Assembly (NCBI GenBank): GCA_003506435.1
Contig: DOAQ01000042.1
Location: 62,001-126,000 of the forward strand
Direction: 5' to 3'
DNA from: Prolixibacteraceae bacterium
GTDB taxonomy: Bacteria > Bacteroidota > Bacteroidia > Bacteroidales > Prolixibacteraceae
Length of the DNA: 64,000 nucleotides
Within the stretch, counting starts at the first letter, position 1. Every line of letters starts with the position of its first letter. Position numbers and translations under genes: made by a program. Below, piece after piece: positions 9,001 through 16,770 of this stretch. The notes under the pieces were generated by a model. It made no database searches. It was given only the letters and a program-made list of their open reading frames with translations, and was not told where the DNA came from.

Positions 9001-9528
9001 ATTCACAGGTACCTTAATCTGATATTTTCCATCAAAGTCGGTAATAGTGCCAATTGTTGTGCCTTTTACCATTACTGTGACTCCAGGAACAGGAGATCCT
9101 GTATCATCAGTTACGATACCCGAAATGATTTTTTCTTCCTGTTTTCCTCCAGTAAGGTTATATAACCCGTTTTCCCTGGTTAAAATTATTTGCCTATCGA
9201 AAACGGTGTAGTTAACATCTTGTCCAGCTAAAATTTCTTCCAGTACTCTTTCTATATTAGCTTTCTCAAGAATAACGTTTACCTTTTTTGTTACATCAAC
9301 ATCTTCATTTTTGTACAAAAAAATAAACTCACTGTTTTGCTCGACAAAATCGATGACTTCGCGTAATTCTACATTACTAAAATGTAGATTCAGTTTTGTG
9401 TTTTGAGAATAGGAATTCCCCAAAACAGTAAAGACAAAACAAAAAGAAAAGATCATTGTTAGTCTCATAATTTTCCATACTTTGTTCCTTTTATTACAAA
9501 AGAAACGTAATGAATACTTTTTTTTCAT
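6016..9528 (-). CDS. susC-like: SusC/RagA TonB-dependent outer-membrane transporter with STN domain
   Basis: A 1170-residue transporter. In order: signal peptide/TM (about 20-40), secretin/TonB N-terminal (STN) domain (45-118), carboxypeptidase-regulatory-like beta-sandwich (135-205), TonB box EEVVVTALG (212-220), plug with SLRGVKSLKGNNQPLIVVDGV and NVSVLKGPGATALYG, and a large beta-barrel ending WGFNVKLTF. The final Phe is typical of outer-membrane barrels. The STN domain is the part that signals to a FecR-type anti-sigma factor, and such a factor (9623-10807) and an ECF sigma (10868-11446) lie directly upstream. Substrate import is therefore probably coupled to transcription of this operon by transenvelope signalling. 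Confidence 0.96.
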   Translation of the reverse strand: MKKKYSLRFFCNKRNKVWKIMRLTMIFSFCFVFTVLGNSYSQNTKLNLHFSNVELREVIDFVEQNSEFIFLYKNEDVDVTKKVNVILEKANIERVLEEILAGQDVNYTVFDRQIILTRENGLYNLTGGKQEEKIISGIVTDDTGSPVPGVTVMVKGTTIGTITDFDGKYQIKVPVNGKILVFSFVGMKAQEVTTDGVTNLNVIMNPETLGIEEVVVTALGIKRETRAIGFSAQEVGSKDLSGNRELSVANMLTGKVAGLQISRNSSGTGGSTSISLRGVKSLKGNNQPLIVVDGVPISNRGHDSGGTWNDTDTGDGIGDINSEDVENVSVLKGPGATALYGSKGANGVLLITTKSGQKKKGISVEVNSNLSIETLNLVPTFQNQYATGYEETNLSGLLKIIDGKSYETMKTSRTDSWGPPLDGRRTIVDPFVYPEDEFKKTLVLLPQPADNVKKFYDTGITNSNTISLSGGNDKTTTRLSLGNSYTKGIMPNNTLSKQTITLRTSSQITDYLSFDVKLNYVHDDGSNRPSLGAGNDNVTTTLVTMGRYVPMSWLKEYYEKTKKPGSWPGVNCNPYFTVNELKNHDTKDRLIGMASATLKINSWLSLLGRAGTDFYSQRQDKIWPIDSKGSDNIYGRVYNYSGTVRDVNADVLLMANKQLSKKFNVSGTLGSSILYQERKSLELDARKLKAPGVYDVSNCTDIRPSTLSSKKEMQSVFFTGQVVYNNYLYLDVTGRNDWSSALGLNNQSFFYPSVSSSFVFSDAFKFNPDGILTFGKVRASWAQVGNDSDPYKTMNGYNSTTTTYGGVGLSSMNSQIPLLNLENELTESWEVGTNLKFLNNRIGLDVTYYNGKTTNQILEATLPVASGYSTIVMNAGEIQNKGLEIMLNLNPVKTNSGFSWDIAANFALNQSKVVSLRPGLDAYLNPNGKTEVRVGNAFGNIVGYAFKKAPDGQRIVSANGAYLPEASKTTLGNTTPDWTGGLNNTFSYKGFTLNVLLDFVQGNEIYSTTKYQMEAKGTGSWTVEGRRPRDTDDNGVQLPEVGVLAGVVEVTDAGGNVTYVKNTKAVNGQTYWANRAWSEIGEEFVIDGSYISLREVMLSYSFKPSLLKKTPFAGITLSAIGRNLLYLEEHMQKMGVSPESNPNTSASDAGIESIAMPSTRTWGFNVKLTF

Positions 9529-9584
9529 AAATTTGTTTGTTTAAATTAAAAAATGTACTGAGCTCTCTTAGTGCAAATAAGCTT

Positions 9585-9619
9585 AACCGGGAAATGTTAC
9601 AGCATTTCTCGGTTTTTTT
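9585..9619 (+). terminator. Perfect hairpin with T-run between fecR-like and susC genes
   Basis: AACCGGGAAATG (9585-9596) pairs with CATTTCTCGGTT (9603-9614), 12 pairs with one G-T wobble and a 6-nt loop, followed by a T-run to 9619 on the plus strand. The genes on both sides are on the minus strand. In their transcript the hairpin forms without a downstream U-run, so its role may be stability or partial read-through control. Confidence 0.55.
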
Positions 9620-9622
9620 ATA

Positions 9623-10807
9623 TTAGTCTATTATAAAAGAATTTACTTTTTCTTCATTAATTTCCATTTTTGTTAGTGTCTCAAGATATTCGAAGACTTT
9701 TTGTTTGTTTTCATTTAAATCAAGTTTTCCGCTAATTTTAACTTCACTATGCCAGGGATCCTTAAACTTTATTGAAATGTCATAAAACCGTTCAATTTTT
9801 TTTATGACTCTAATAAAGTCTTCATTTTTGAATTTTAAAATTCCATTTTTCCATAGAACATAATATTCAACATCGACATAGTTCGTTTTTATTTCTTTCG
9901 TTTTTTTATTGTAGGCTAACATCTGTCCGGGTTTCAATATGACACTTTTATTAATAAAGGACATATCGTTCCTTTTTACAGATACCTCTCCTTTTTCCAA
10001 TATTGTTTGAACAACATCATCTTCCTGATATGAAGATACGTTGAATTTTGTACCTAATACTTCAATAGCCAAAGAAGCGGTTTTTACAATGAATGGTTTC
10101 TTCTTGTTTTCACTAACTTCAAAATATGCTTCTCCAAATAGTTCTAATTCCCGTACCTTTCCTGTGAATACTGATGGATAAATCAGTCTGCTCCCTGCAT
10201 TTAAATATACTATAGTATTATCATCCAGTGTTATTTTAGATCTACTGCCGCATGGCATGACTATCTGATTAGAAGTAATTTCATTATTGGTATTCTTCGG
10301 AATTGCCACAGACCTGTCATCAATGATAATTTCGTTTCCCTTTTTGTATTTGATGTTTGAAGCTTTACTTAATTTGATTTCGGTACCGTTAGACAGAATC
10401 AATGTGGGATTGTCTGTTGATACTTTGTTATCAGACGCATAATAATCCAACTGGTCGGATTTTCTGTTCAGATATAAATACATGATTACATTCCCAATCA
10501 TGAGAAACAAAAGCGCAATAGCTGCATAACGAAGAAAACTGATACCTCCTCTCCGAAATCTGTCAACATATTTCAATTTATCTTTTTTCTTTAAAATTGA
10601 CTGCAGGAGTATTTTTTTTTCGTTTTCTGTAAGATCCTCATTTTTAAACTTTAAATAACGAAGGTCTTCTTTTAACCGAATAATCGTGAATCTCTCATCC
10701 GGATGTTCCTGAATGTAATTTTCCCAATATCTTTCGGACAATGAATCTGGCTGAAAAATCCATTTAATAAAATATGGATCATTAATATAAATATTACATT
10801 TTTCCAT
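9623..10807 (-). CDS. FecR-family anti-sigma factor
   Basis: A 394-residue inner-membrane protein. The N-terminal ~85 residues form a short cytoplasmic sigma-binding region. A single transmembrane helix follows (about 90-113, FLRYAAIALLFLMIGNVIMYLYL), then the periplasmic FecR domain (about 185-285: IVMPCGSRSKITLDDNTIVYLNAGSRL is its core, with FVVKT-type strand FIVKTASLAIEVLGTKFNV) and a C-terminal STN-like DUF4974 module (YYVLWKNGILKFKNEDF). It holds the ECF sigma factor encoded upstream and receives a signal from the STN domain of the SusC-like transporter encoded downstream. The order sigma, anti-sigma, SusC, SusD is the classic Bacteroidota arrangement. The gap to the sigma gene is 60 bases. 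Confidence 0.93.
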   Translation of the reverse strand: MEKCNIYINDPYFIKWIFQPDSLSERYWENYIQEHPDERFTIIRLKEDLRYLKFKNEDLTENEKKILLQSILKKKDKLKYVDRFRRGGISFLRYAAIALLFLMIGNVIMYLYLNRKSDQLDYYASDNKVSTDNPTLILSNGTEIKLSKASNIKYKKGNEIIIDDRSVAIPKNTNNEITSNQIVMPCGSRSKITLDDNTIVYLNAGSRLIYPSVFTGKVRELELFGEAYFEVSENKKKPFIVKTASLAIEVLGTKFNVSSYQEDDVVQTILEKGEVSVKRNDMSFINKSVILKPGQMLAYNKKTKEIKTNYVDVEYYVLWKNGILKFKNEDFIRVIKKIERFYDISIKFKDPWHSEVKISGKLDLNENKQKVFEYLETLTKMEINEEKVNSFIID

Positions 10808-10867
10808 GCCGAGTTTTTCTTTTCTTATAGTGGAAGAAATTCAAAAAAACAGACAAATTCAGGTACG

Positions 10868-11446
10868 TTATTTTTTGTGTTGTATAACACACAATAGAAT
10901 TATCCTATCTTTGAACTTTATCTGTAATTGTAAAATAGTCCTGTATATCTGTTTTTGAACGGTTGCAGGTTTCAATTCAAGCAGTGATGCAATTTGCTCA
11001 TTCTTTAAACCGGAGTAGAATTTCAAAAATAAAAGTTCCTTTTTCTTGCTTGAGAGTGACTGAATCATATCCTTCAATAACTCTATTTGTGATTCATTTG
11101 TCTCAGATTTAGTTAATTCATCTTCAAAACTAAGTTCCAATTTAAATGTATAAATATCTTTTTCGTGCAATTGCTCATATTTGATGTTATCCGTTATTTG
11201 ACGGATAATAATCCTTTTTAAGGCTTTTAGAAGATAAAATTCCAGATTATTGGGATCTGTCAGGTTTTTACGGGTGGAATGCAGTTCGAGGAATAATTGC
11301 TGAATTGCATCTTTCACAATTTCCTTGTCGGTAGTAATTTTTGAACCATACCTATATAATACGTCAATATATTTATAGTAGATCTTTTCAAAAGCAGGAC
11401 TACTGCCATTTTTAAATTCATTCCAGATTATATCCCAGTAGTCCAT
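10868..11446 (-). CDS. ECF-type RNA polymerase sigma factor
   Basis: A 192-residue sigma-70 family protein of the Bacteroidota FecI-like ECF group. Region 2 is seen around residues 20-85 (IYYKYIDVLYRYGSKIT, IVKDAIQQLFLELH) and region 4 around 125-180 (LSSKKKELLFLKFYSGLKNEQIASLLELKPATVQKQIYR, a helix-turn-helix recognising -35 elements). It is paired with the downstream FecR-like anti-sigma factor and probably switches on the SusC/SusD operon when glycan is being imported. The start codon at 11446 is preceded by a TAnnTTTG-type -7 element about 50 bases upstream. Nothing suggests damage. Confidence 0.93.
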   Translation of the reverse strand: MDYWDIIWNEFKNGSSPAFEKIYYKYIDVLYRYGSKITTDKEIVKDAIQQLFLELHSTRKNLTDPNNLEFYLLKALKRIIIRQITDNIKYEQLHEKDIYTFKLELSFEDELTKSETNESQIELLKDMIQSLSSKKKELLFLKFYSGLKNEQIASLLELKPATVQKQIYRTILQLQIKFKDRIILLCVIQHKK

Positions 11447-11497
11447 TCAAATTCATTTGGTCCATTTCATATTTATTATTGGACAATTTTTGTATTT

Positions 11498-11505
11498 CAA
11501 AATTA
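11498..11505 (-). promoter_or_regulatory. Candidate -7 element (TAATTTTG) for the sigma/fecR/susCD operon
   Basis: Read on the minus strand, positions 11505-11498 give TAATTTTG, matching the Bacteroidota TAnnTTTG consensus, about 52 bases upstream of the sigma start codon. No clear TTTG -33 box is seen at the ideal spacing. Confidence 0.45.
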
Positions 11506-11655
11506 TAAAAAAAACCTAAAGAAGTCCTATTTATAAAGGATATGCAAAATTATTCTGCCTGTTTTCTTTTATGAAATTATCAAAAGAGGAAAGATGAAAG
11601 TAGCGAAATAAGAATGCAATTTTAATATACTTTTTTTGCATCGACTTTATATAAA

Positions 11656-11931
11656 TTAATTGGAAGTGCCAATTTTTACTGATGTGGTTTCCATTCCTAC
11701 GAATGAAAAAACGAGAGTTTCTGCGCCATTTTGTAGTACAACAGAATACTTTCCGTCTGCGTCTGTAATCGTACCAACATTTTTAACTTCTTTTACCATA
11801 ACTGTAACTCCGGGTAACGTAAGCCCATCTGTTGCAGAAGTAATTGTGCCAGTAACAACACGTTGCTGTGCAAAAACATTTCCTAACAAAGTGATGATTA
11901 TGACAAGTGTTCCAAAAAGTTTTTTTCTCAT
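11656..11931 (-). pseudogene. N-terminal stub of a second SusC-like transporter
   Basis: The 91-residue product has a signal peptide ending NVFAQQ, then a complete carboxypeptidase-regulatory-like domain (VTGTITSATDGLTLPGVTVMVK, GTITDADGKYSV, LVFSFVGMETTSV). It stops at KIGTSN just before the TonB box that would precede the plug. Full-length relatives exceed 950 residues, so this is a truncated SusC gene rather than a small protein. No plug or barrel sequence is found downstream, and the ECF sigma operon begins about 200 bases further on. It has no STN domain, unlike the intact SusC at 6016-9528, so it derives from a different paralogue. Confidence 0.85.
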
Positions 11932-12067
11932 AAATTCTGAATTTTACATGTTAGTGATATTTAATTTGTTTAATCAATATGTTATTTTGAATCATACGAT
12001 ACATGATCAACCAAGCGTTTACAATGGTTTGATTTTTCAATAAGGATTTTCAATCATTGATTATATT

Positions 12068-13015
12068 TTATATATCAACTCCAAATCTTTCTTTTGCTGT
12101 TTTTTTGAATATCTCATAATCTTCAAAGGCAGCGGTACCTCCTGCTGCAGTTGTTGATACTGCACCAGTCAGATTTCCAAACTTTTGGCATTCCTCAATA
12201 CTATGGCCATTTATAAATTTATAGATATAACCAGCATTAAAACTATCTCCAGCTCCAATAGAATCCACAACCTGACTGTTTAGAAATGGTTGGAGGTTTA
12301 TTAACTGACCTTTATGATGAACAAGAGATCCTTTATTCCCTCTTTTTACTATTAGGATGTTTGTATATGCTTTTATTGAATTAATTGCGTCATCTAAATT
12401 ATCTTTTCCTGTTAAAAACATTATTTCTTTCTCGTTGGGAAGAAAAATATCTACATTAGGTAATACATCTGCAATATCCAATTCCCAGGTTTCCTTAGGA
12501 TCCCATTGCATATCAAATGAAGTGGTCAATCCTAATTTTTTTGCTTTTCTGAATAATTCACCTAAATTACCCCACATACCAGGCTGAAGAAAATAGGAAG
12601 AAAAATGAAGATGCCGGGCTTTTTCTATATCGTATTCAGTAATATCATTTATCGTCAAATGATCCATCGCTCCGGGATAAGTAGTATTGGCCCGGTCTTC
12701 ATCAACATTCAATACTACTGTCGCCCCGGTACCTACATTTTTGTCGATTTTAATCATAGAAATATCCACCTTTTTCTTCTGAAGGCTCTCAAGTACAATT
12801 TCTCCGAATTTGTCATTACCAATTTTCCCGATAAAAGCAACTCTGGCACCAAGACTTGCAATATTACTGGCAAAAATTGCAGACGAACTCCCTAATGTTA
12901 ATGTCATCTTTCCGGCAATAACTTCTTTTCCAACTTCCGGGAATTTTTCAATTTTATCCAGAATCAGGTCAACATTCAGTTCCCCAACTACCAATACATC
13001 ATACAACTTTTCCAT
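12068..13015 (-). CDS. PfkB/ribokinase-family sugar kinase
   Basis: A 315-residue kinase starting at the ATG at 13015; an upstream in-frame TTG is less likely. Family signatures are GELNVDLIL near the N-terminus, the GGSS-type substrate loop (LTLGSSSAIFASNIASLGA), and the catalytic signature VVDSIGAGDSFNAGYIYKF with the GAGD anion hole and catalytic Asp at 254-257. These enzymes phosphorylate sugars, sugar acids or nucleosides with ATP in the cytoplasm. The gene stands alone between the SusC stub and an amidohydrolase remnant; in similar loci such kinases act with isomerases and aldolases on monosaccharides released from the glycan. The substrate (fructose, ketodeoxygluconate or ribose-like) cannot be decided. 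Confidence 0.92.
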   Translation of the reverse strand: MEKLYDVLVVGELNVDLILDKIEKFPEVGKEVIAGKMTLTLGSSSAIFASNIASLGARVAFIGKIGNDKFGEIVLESLQKKKVDISMIKIDKNVGTGATVVLNVDEDRANTTYPGAMDHLTINDITEYDIEKARHLHFSSYFLQPGMWGNLGELFRKAKKLGLTTSFDMQWDPKETWELDIADVLPNVDIFLPNEKEIMFLTGKDNLDDAINSIKAYTNILIVKRGNKGSLVHHKGQLINLQPFLNSQVVDSIGAGDSFNAGYIYKFINGHSIEECQKFGNLTGAVSTTAAGGTAAFEDYEIFKKTAKERFGVDI

Positions 13016-13739
13016 ATTCAAAGTAAATTTTAAATGCTCTTCTCGACAAAATCAAAGCAACCGCACTCTGTTTTCAACCTGAAAGACATAAAAGTACCCC
13101 CAATGGCTTGCATAGTTTGTTGTCAAATTAGAGATTAAATATGCGAAAATAAGAAAACATTTACAATAACGCAAGGTTGTGTAATTTTTTATTTTTTATT
13201 TACTTGTACAACGAAATGAAAGCAGATAACTTACCAATAGCACTACCTGTTGTTCTATTTCAAAAATTAAAGAAAGAAATTTCTTGCACTAATCAGGCCG
13301 AATAGGCCCAATATAAGGCATGACCGGAACGAATTGAATCAGACTATAAGAAGTTTTGACTTCCACTCACATTTTTAATCTATATATCTATGAGACGTTG
13401 CAAAAGAAATATACCATTAAAGAGTATGCCTCATTCAGGTTTTCAAGGTGAAAAAAACGAATAATCTAATTAAACATGTGAAAACGTGACGAAAAATATA
13501 ATGGGAATACACATTACCAAATTCGTTAAATGGAAATGATTTGATTATAATTGCAGATCACAAACGAAGGATACGATATGTTTTTTAATTGAAAATACTT
13601 TTTATTAATAAAACACACTGTTACCTTTCCACATGACAGTACAATGGAATGTGAAGGTCGATGCCATTAGACAATCATAAATATAGATCAAAATGAAAAA
13701 CAGAAGTTGCTATTTTTATAATAGTATAAATTCATTACT
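13016..13739. other. AT-rich intergenic stretch without recognisable gene
   Basis: No open frame with protein-like composition, no tRNA and no convincing hairpin terminator was seen. The stretch ends where the amidohydrolase remnant begins, so it may contain decayed sequence of that gene, but no readable fragment was found. Confidence 0.6.
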
Positions 13740-13741
13740 AT

Positions 13742-14062
13742 ATGGCCGGGCGTATGTGTCATATTGAGAAACAAGCCGTGGAAAACTGGCTGAAGGTTTA
13801 TGATTTCTTTATTAAATATCAGGATAGAATAATTTATGGAACGGATGAAGGAGATTGGATCGGTGCAGATATTGATCCGGCGAAACTGAAAGAGAAAGTC
13901 CTTACGGTTTGGAAACGTGACTGGAAATTCCTTACAACTGGTGAATCCATGACATCATGGGAAGTTGATGGTAATTTTAAAGGACTTAAACTACCAAAAA
14001 AAGTAGTTGAGAAAATTTATTATAAAAATGCCATAAAAATGTATCCGGGAGGCTGGAAATGA
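13742..14062 (+). pseudogene. C-terminal remnant of an amidohydrolase-2 (TIM-barrel) protein
   Basis: The 106-residue frame is the tail of an amidohydrolase_2-type metal-dependent hydrolase: YDFFIKYQDRIIYGTDEGDW carries the conserved terminal metal-ligand Asp region (YGTD), followed by RDWKFLTTGESMTSWE and the usual ending KIYYKNAIKMYPGGWK. The first two-thirds, with the HxH metal motif, is absent, and an in-frame stop lies five codons upstream of the ATG, so this is a 5'-truncated gene. Complete relatives are about 300-400 residues. It is convergent with the DUF4832 gene ending at 14074. Confidence 0.85.
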
Positions 14063-14073
14063 AAGTGAAAATT

Positions 14074-15576
14074 CTAAACAGATATAATCCCGATATAAAC
14101 AAAACCTTGAATATCAATAATTTTATCGCTTACTCCTATTTGAATATCCTGTTTTTTTTCGTTCGTCTGGTCAAGTAATTTAAAACTTAATTTATAACGA
14201 CCCTTGGGTGTTTCCCGGGGAATGTCAAACACATATCTTTCAATCTGGGTTTTCCCGGGCAACCAGGTTGTATTACCGGAATTTTCAATGAGCTGATCAA
14301 ACGAATTTTCTGGTTTTTCGGCCTCAAATCGCAAAACCAGACTGAAATTGTTATAGGCAGGAGCAACCCCTTTATTCAGCCACTCAATAGAAATTGAATT
14401 TTCACCTTTTCCCATTTTTACAGGCACGATTGCTTTAACAGGGAAATACCAGTAACCGCAACGATTAGCCAGTTCTTTGGTCAGGTCTGGATTTTCTGCA
14501 AGCCAACTTTCAGGATAACCATGATAACCAATGTACGTGGCGTGCATGATTTTCAGGGCACCACGTAAAACATCGGCTCCACTGATTTTAAATTCCGGAA
14601 GGATGGTCTCACCGTTTTTCCCAAGCCAATTGCCATTTTTTTTAACTAAGTGATAATGCTCCATCTCCATAATGATGGGCCTTTTCAGATAAAGAGGATC
14701 GTAAAAATCTGGATTGGTGATCGTTGACGAACTGAGATAATTATGAAAATACCAATCAACAAGCGGACTGTCGTCACGGAAAGTGATTCCATTACTAACA
14801 GCATATTGATATAACTCCTGAATGTCTTTTTCATCCCTTCCTTCAAAAACCATGTCATCATTTGCAACCAGCTGGATCTTCCTGTAGTTTTTCAGGTAAA
14901 CATCTATATTGGCTTTCACCTCCGACTTGGTTGGAGTGACCTTAGTCGAGAATGAAGTATGTCCTTCACCCCAATCGCCAATACTGCCTATATCCACGTA
15001 ACTAACCCAAGGTTGTCCATCATAACGGGCAGCAAAAGCTTTATGGAACTGATTTAATTTTTCGAGGTAAACAGGATCGTCCCACTTCGGCACCCATAGT
15101 TTAATTTTGCCATTATCTACAACTGTTCCTTCTGCTCCGGCTTTTTTAACCCAACTTGGTGTAGCATAGTTTACTCCATCGGTTAATTCTCCAACAGAGT
15201 CAGGATAAGGCCCGGTTTCGCTGCATGAAATCCTAAACGAAATTTTATACCCTTTCGGCACATATTTTTCCACCACACGATCAATATCCGTCCAATCAAA
15301 TTCACCATTCCCGGGTTCAAGGTAACTCCATGCCAGCCGCAGATATATATGATCCATCCCAGGGAAGGTGGCAAAAAGCAAATCATCGGTTATAGCATAA
15401 CGCTTGATCCCGTTATCGAGCATGTGGTGATACCAACCCTTATATGGGTTTTTTAAAACACGAATGGTATCCCATTTAGATGTAAAGTCAATTACTTGAT
15501 TTTGAGATTGTACCTGTTTTTTTGGCGAGATAATACAAACCGACAGTAGTATAAAAAAAATACGGATTGTTTTCAT
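14074..15576 (-). CDS. DUF4832-family secreted protein (glycosidase-like)
   Basis: A 500-residue secreted protein with a signal peptide (about residues 1-25, ending QVQSQ). The family has a TIM-barrel-like N-terminal part and a C-terminal beta-sandwich domain (DUF4832). Recognisable segments are WDTIRVLKNPYKGWYHHMLDNGI, HIYLRLAWSYLEPGNGEFDW, WVSYVDIGSIGDWGEGHTS and WLNKGVAPAYNNFSL. The YLRLAWSYLEP...DIGSIGDWGEGH pattern recalls clan-A glycoside hydrolases, so cleavage of a glycan is plausible but unproven. It is the last gene of a minus-strand operon behind the acyltransferase and the large hydrolase, 30 bases downstream. A second intact paralogue lies at 27512-28969 and a remnant at 3786-4121. 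Confidence 0.85.
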   Translation of the reverse strand: MKTIRIFFILLSVCIISPKKQVQSQNQVIDFTSKWDTIRVLKNPYKGWYHHMLDNGIKRYAITDDLLFATFPGMDHIYLRLAWSYLEPGNGEFDWTDIDRVVEKYVPKGYKISFRISCSETGPYPDSVGELTDGVNYATPSWVKKAGAEGTVVDNGKIKLWVPKWDDPVYLEKLNQFHKAFAARYDGQPWVSYVDIGSIGDWGEGHTSFSTKVTPTKSEVKANIDVYLKNYRKIQLVANDDMVFEGRDEKDIQELYQYAVSNGITFRDDSPLVDWYFHNYLSSSTITNPDFYDPLYLKRPIIMEMEHYHLVKKNGNWLGKNGETILPEFKISGADVLRGALKIMHATYIGYHGYPESWLAENPDLTKELANRCGYWYFPVKAIVPVKMGKGENSISIEWLNKGVAPAYNNFSLVLRFEAEKPENSFDQLIENSGNTTWLPGKTQIERYVFDIPRETPKGRYKLSFKLLDQTNEKKQDIQIGVSDKIIDIQGFVYIGIISV

Positions 15577-15606
15577 GATATGCTGAAGGTATTAGTTGTT
15601 TTACAG

Positions 15607-16770
15607 TTATACTTTTAGAAATATTTTCTTTTTATAAAGGATATACAGGAACACCCAATCGATAGCTGTTATTCCGATTCCATTAATCAGTGGGGTCCAT
15701 GTCTCGGGTAGAACACTAATAATTCCACCAAAGAAAAAGCCGGTTGCAATTTTGAAGTTAATTATTTTAGCTGCCAAATAGATTGTAATGGGATTCATCC
15801 CTATTACTACAAAAAAGAAAATCCATTTTTTATATTGTAACACATCTATAATAAGATAGAAGATAGAGAAAAGGAGAAGGCTTATACCACCAACAAAACA
15901 GACAAATGAACTTGTCCAAAGATTTTTGTTGATTGGGAAAACAACATCCCAGACCTTACCGATGATTATGAAGGTTATTGCCGTTAGTATCAGATAAAAC
16001 ACTTTTTGCAAAGGTTTATTTTTGAGGTATCCGGACAACAGGAATTCGCCGGTGAACATTCCAAGCAATGCCGTGGCAATAGCTGGTAACGTACTAAGAA
16101 GACCTTCCGGCTCATGGATTCCATCATCAAGCTTTCCAGGCAAGAGAAGGCGGTCTATATGACTGCTAAGGTTGCCTTCCATTGAAAAAATATCTGTCGA
16201 ACCAAGATCATGTGCAGGGAACAGTAACAACAAAAACCAATACCCGATAAGAAGCCCCAAAAACCAAACAATACGAAAACGCAGTCTTGTGTTCATGAAA
16301 ATAATTGCTGCAAACATCCACGCCAGACCAATTCGTCCAAGAACACTTCCATATCGTAATTCGGTTAAATTTAGCTTCACTGCATTATTATAAAGAATGC
16401 CAAGAATGACCAGAACTAAACCGCGCTTCACAACATGAAAATAAATGGATTTTTTGCTGTCATTCATTGCTGTGCGTTTTGACAAGGAGAAGGGGAACGA
16501 TATCCCTGCAATGAAGAGGAACAAAGGGAAAATCATATCATAAAAATGAAATCCATGCCATTGCACATGCTGAAGTTGTCCAGCCCACCATTGAAAGAGA
16601 GGCCATCCGGTTAATGTTGCCAACCCAACAAAAATACCTTTCCCTCCCATAATCCAGAACATGTCAAAACCACGCAGGGCATCAAGCGATTGTAACCGGT
16701 TTGCTACCGGTTTGTTTGAGTCTCCCATAATAGGATTAAAATTTTTATTGATTTCTATTAACGTGTACAA
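15607..16770 (-). CDS. DUF5009/HGSNAT-like membrane acyltransferase
   Basis: A polytopic protein of about 387 residues. After a short N-terminus it shows the family signature SLDALRGFDMFWIMGGKG and FYDMIFPLFLFIAGISFPFSLSKR, then about ten hydrophobic segments. This matches the bacterial relatives of heparan-alpha-glucosaminide N-acetyltransferase (YeiB/DUF5009 group), which may move acetyl groups from acetyl-CoA across the inner membrane onto sugars. Its first codons overlap the 3' end of the upstream hydrolase by 13 bases, so translation is probably coupled; the start could also be the internal ATG (MGDSNKP) 15 codons later. The link with an alpha/beta-hydrolase and a DUF4832 protein suggests work on acetylated or amino sugars. 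Confidence 0.85.
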   Translation of the reverse strand: MYTLIEINKNFNPIMGDSNKPVANRLQSLDALRGFDMFWIMGGKGIFVGLATLTGWPLFQWWAGQLQHVQWHGFHFYDMIFPLFLFIAGISFPFSLSKRTAMNDSKKSIYFHVVKRGLVLVILGILYNNAVKLNLTELRYGSVLGRIGLAWMFAAIIFMNTRLRFRIVWFLGLLIGYWFLLLLFPAHDLGSTDIFSMEGNLSSHIDRLLLPGKLDDGIHEPEGLLSTLPAIATALLGMFTGEFLLSGYLKNKPLQKVFYLILTAITFIIIGKVWDVVFPINKNLWTSSFVCFVGGISLLLFSIFYLIIDVLQYKKWIFFFVVIGMNPITIYLAAKIINFKIATGFFFGGIISVLPETWTPLINGIGITAIDWVFLYILYKKKIFLKV

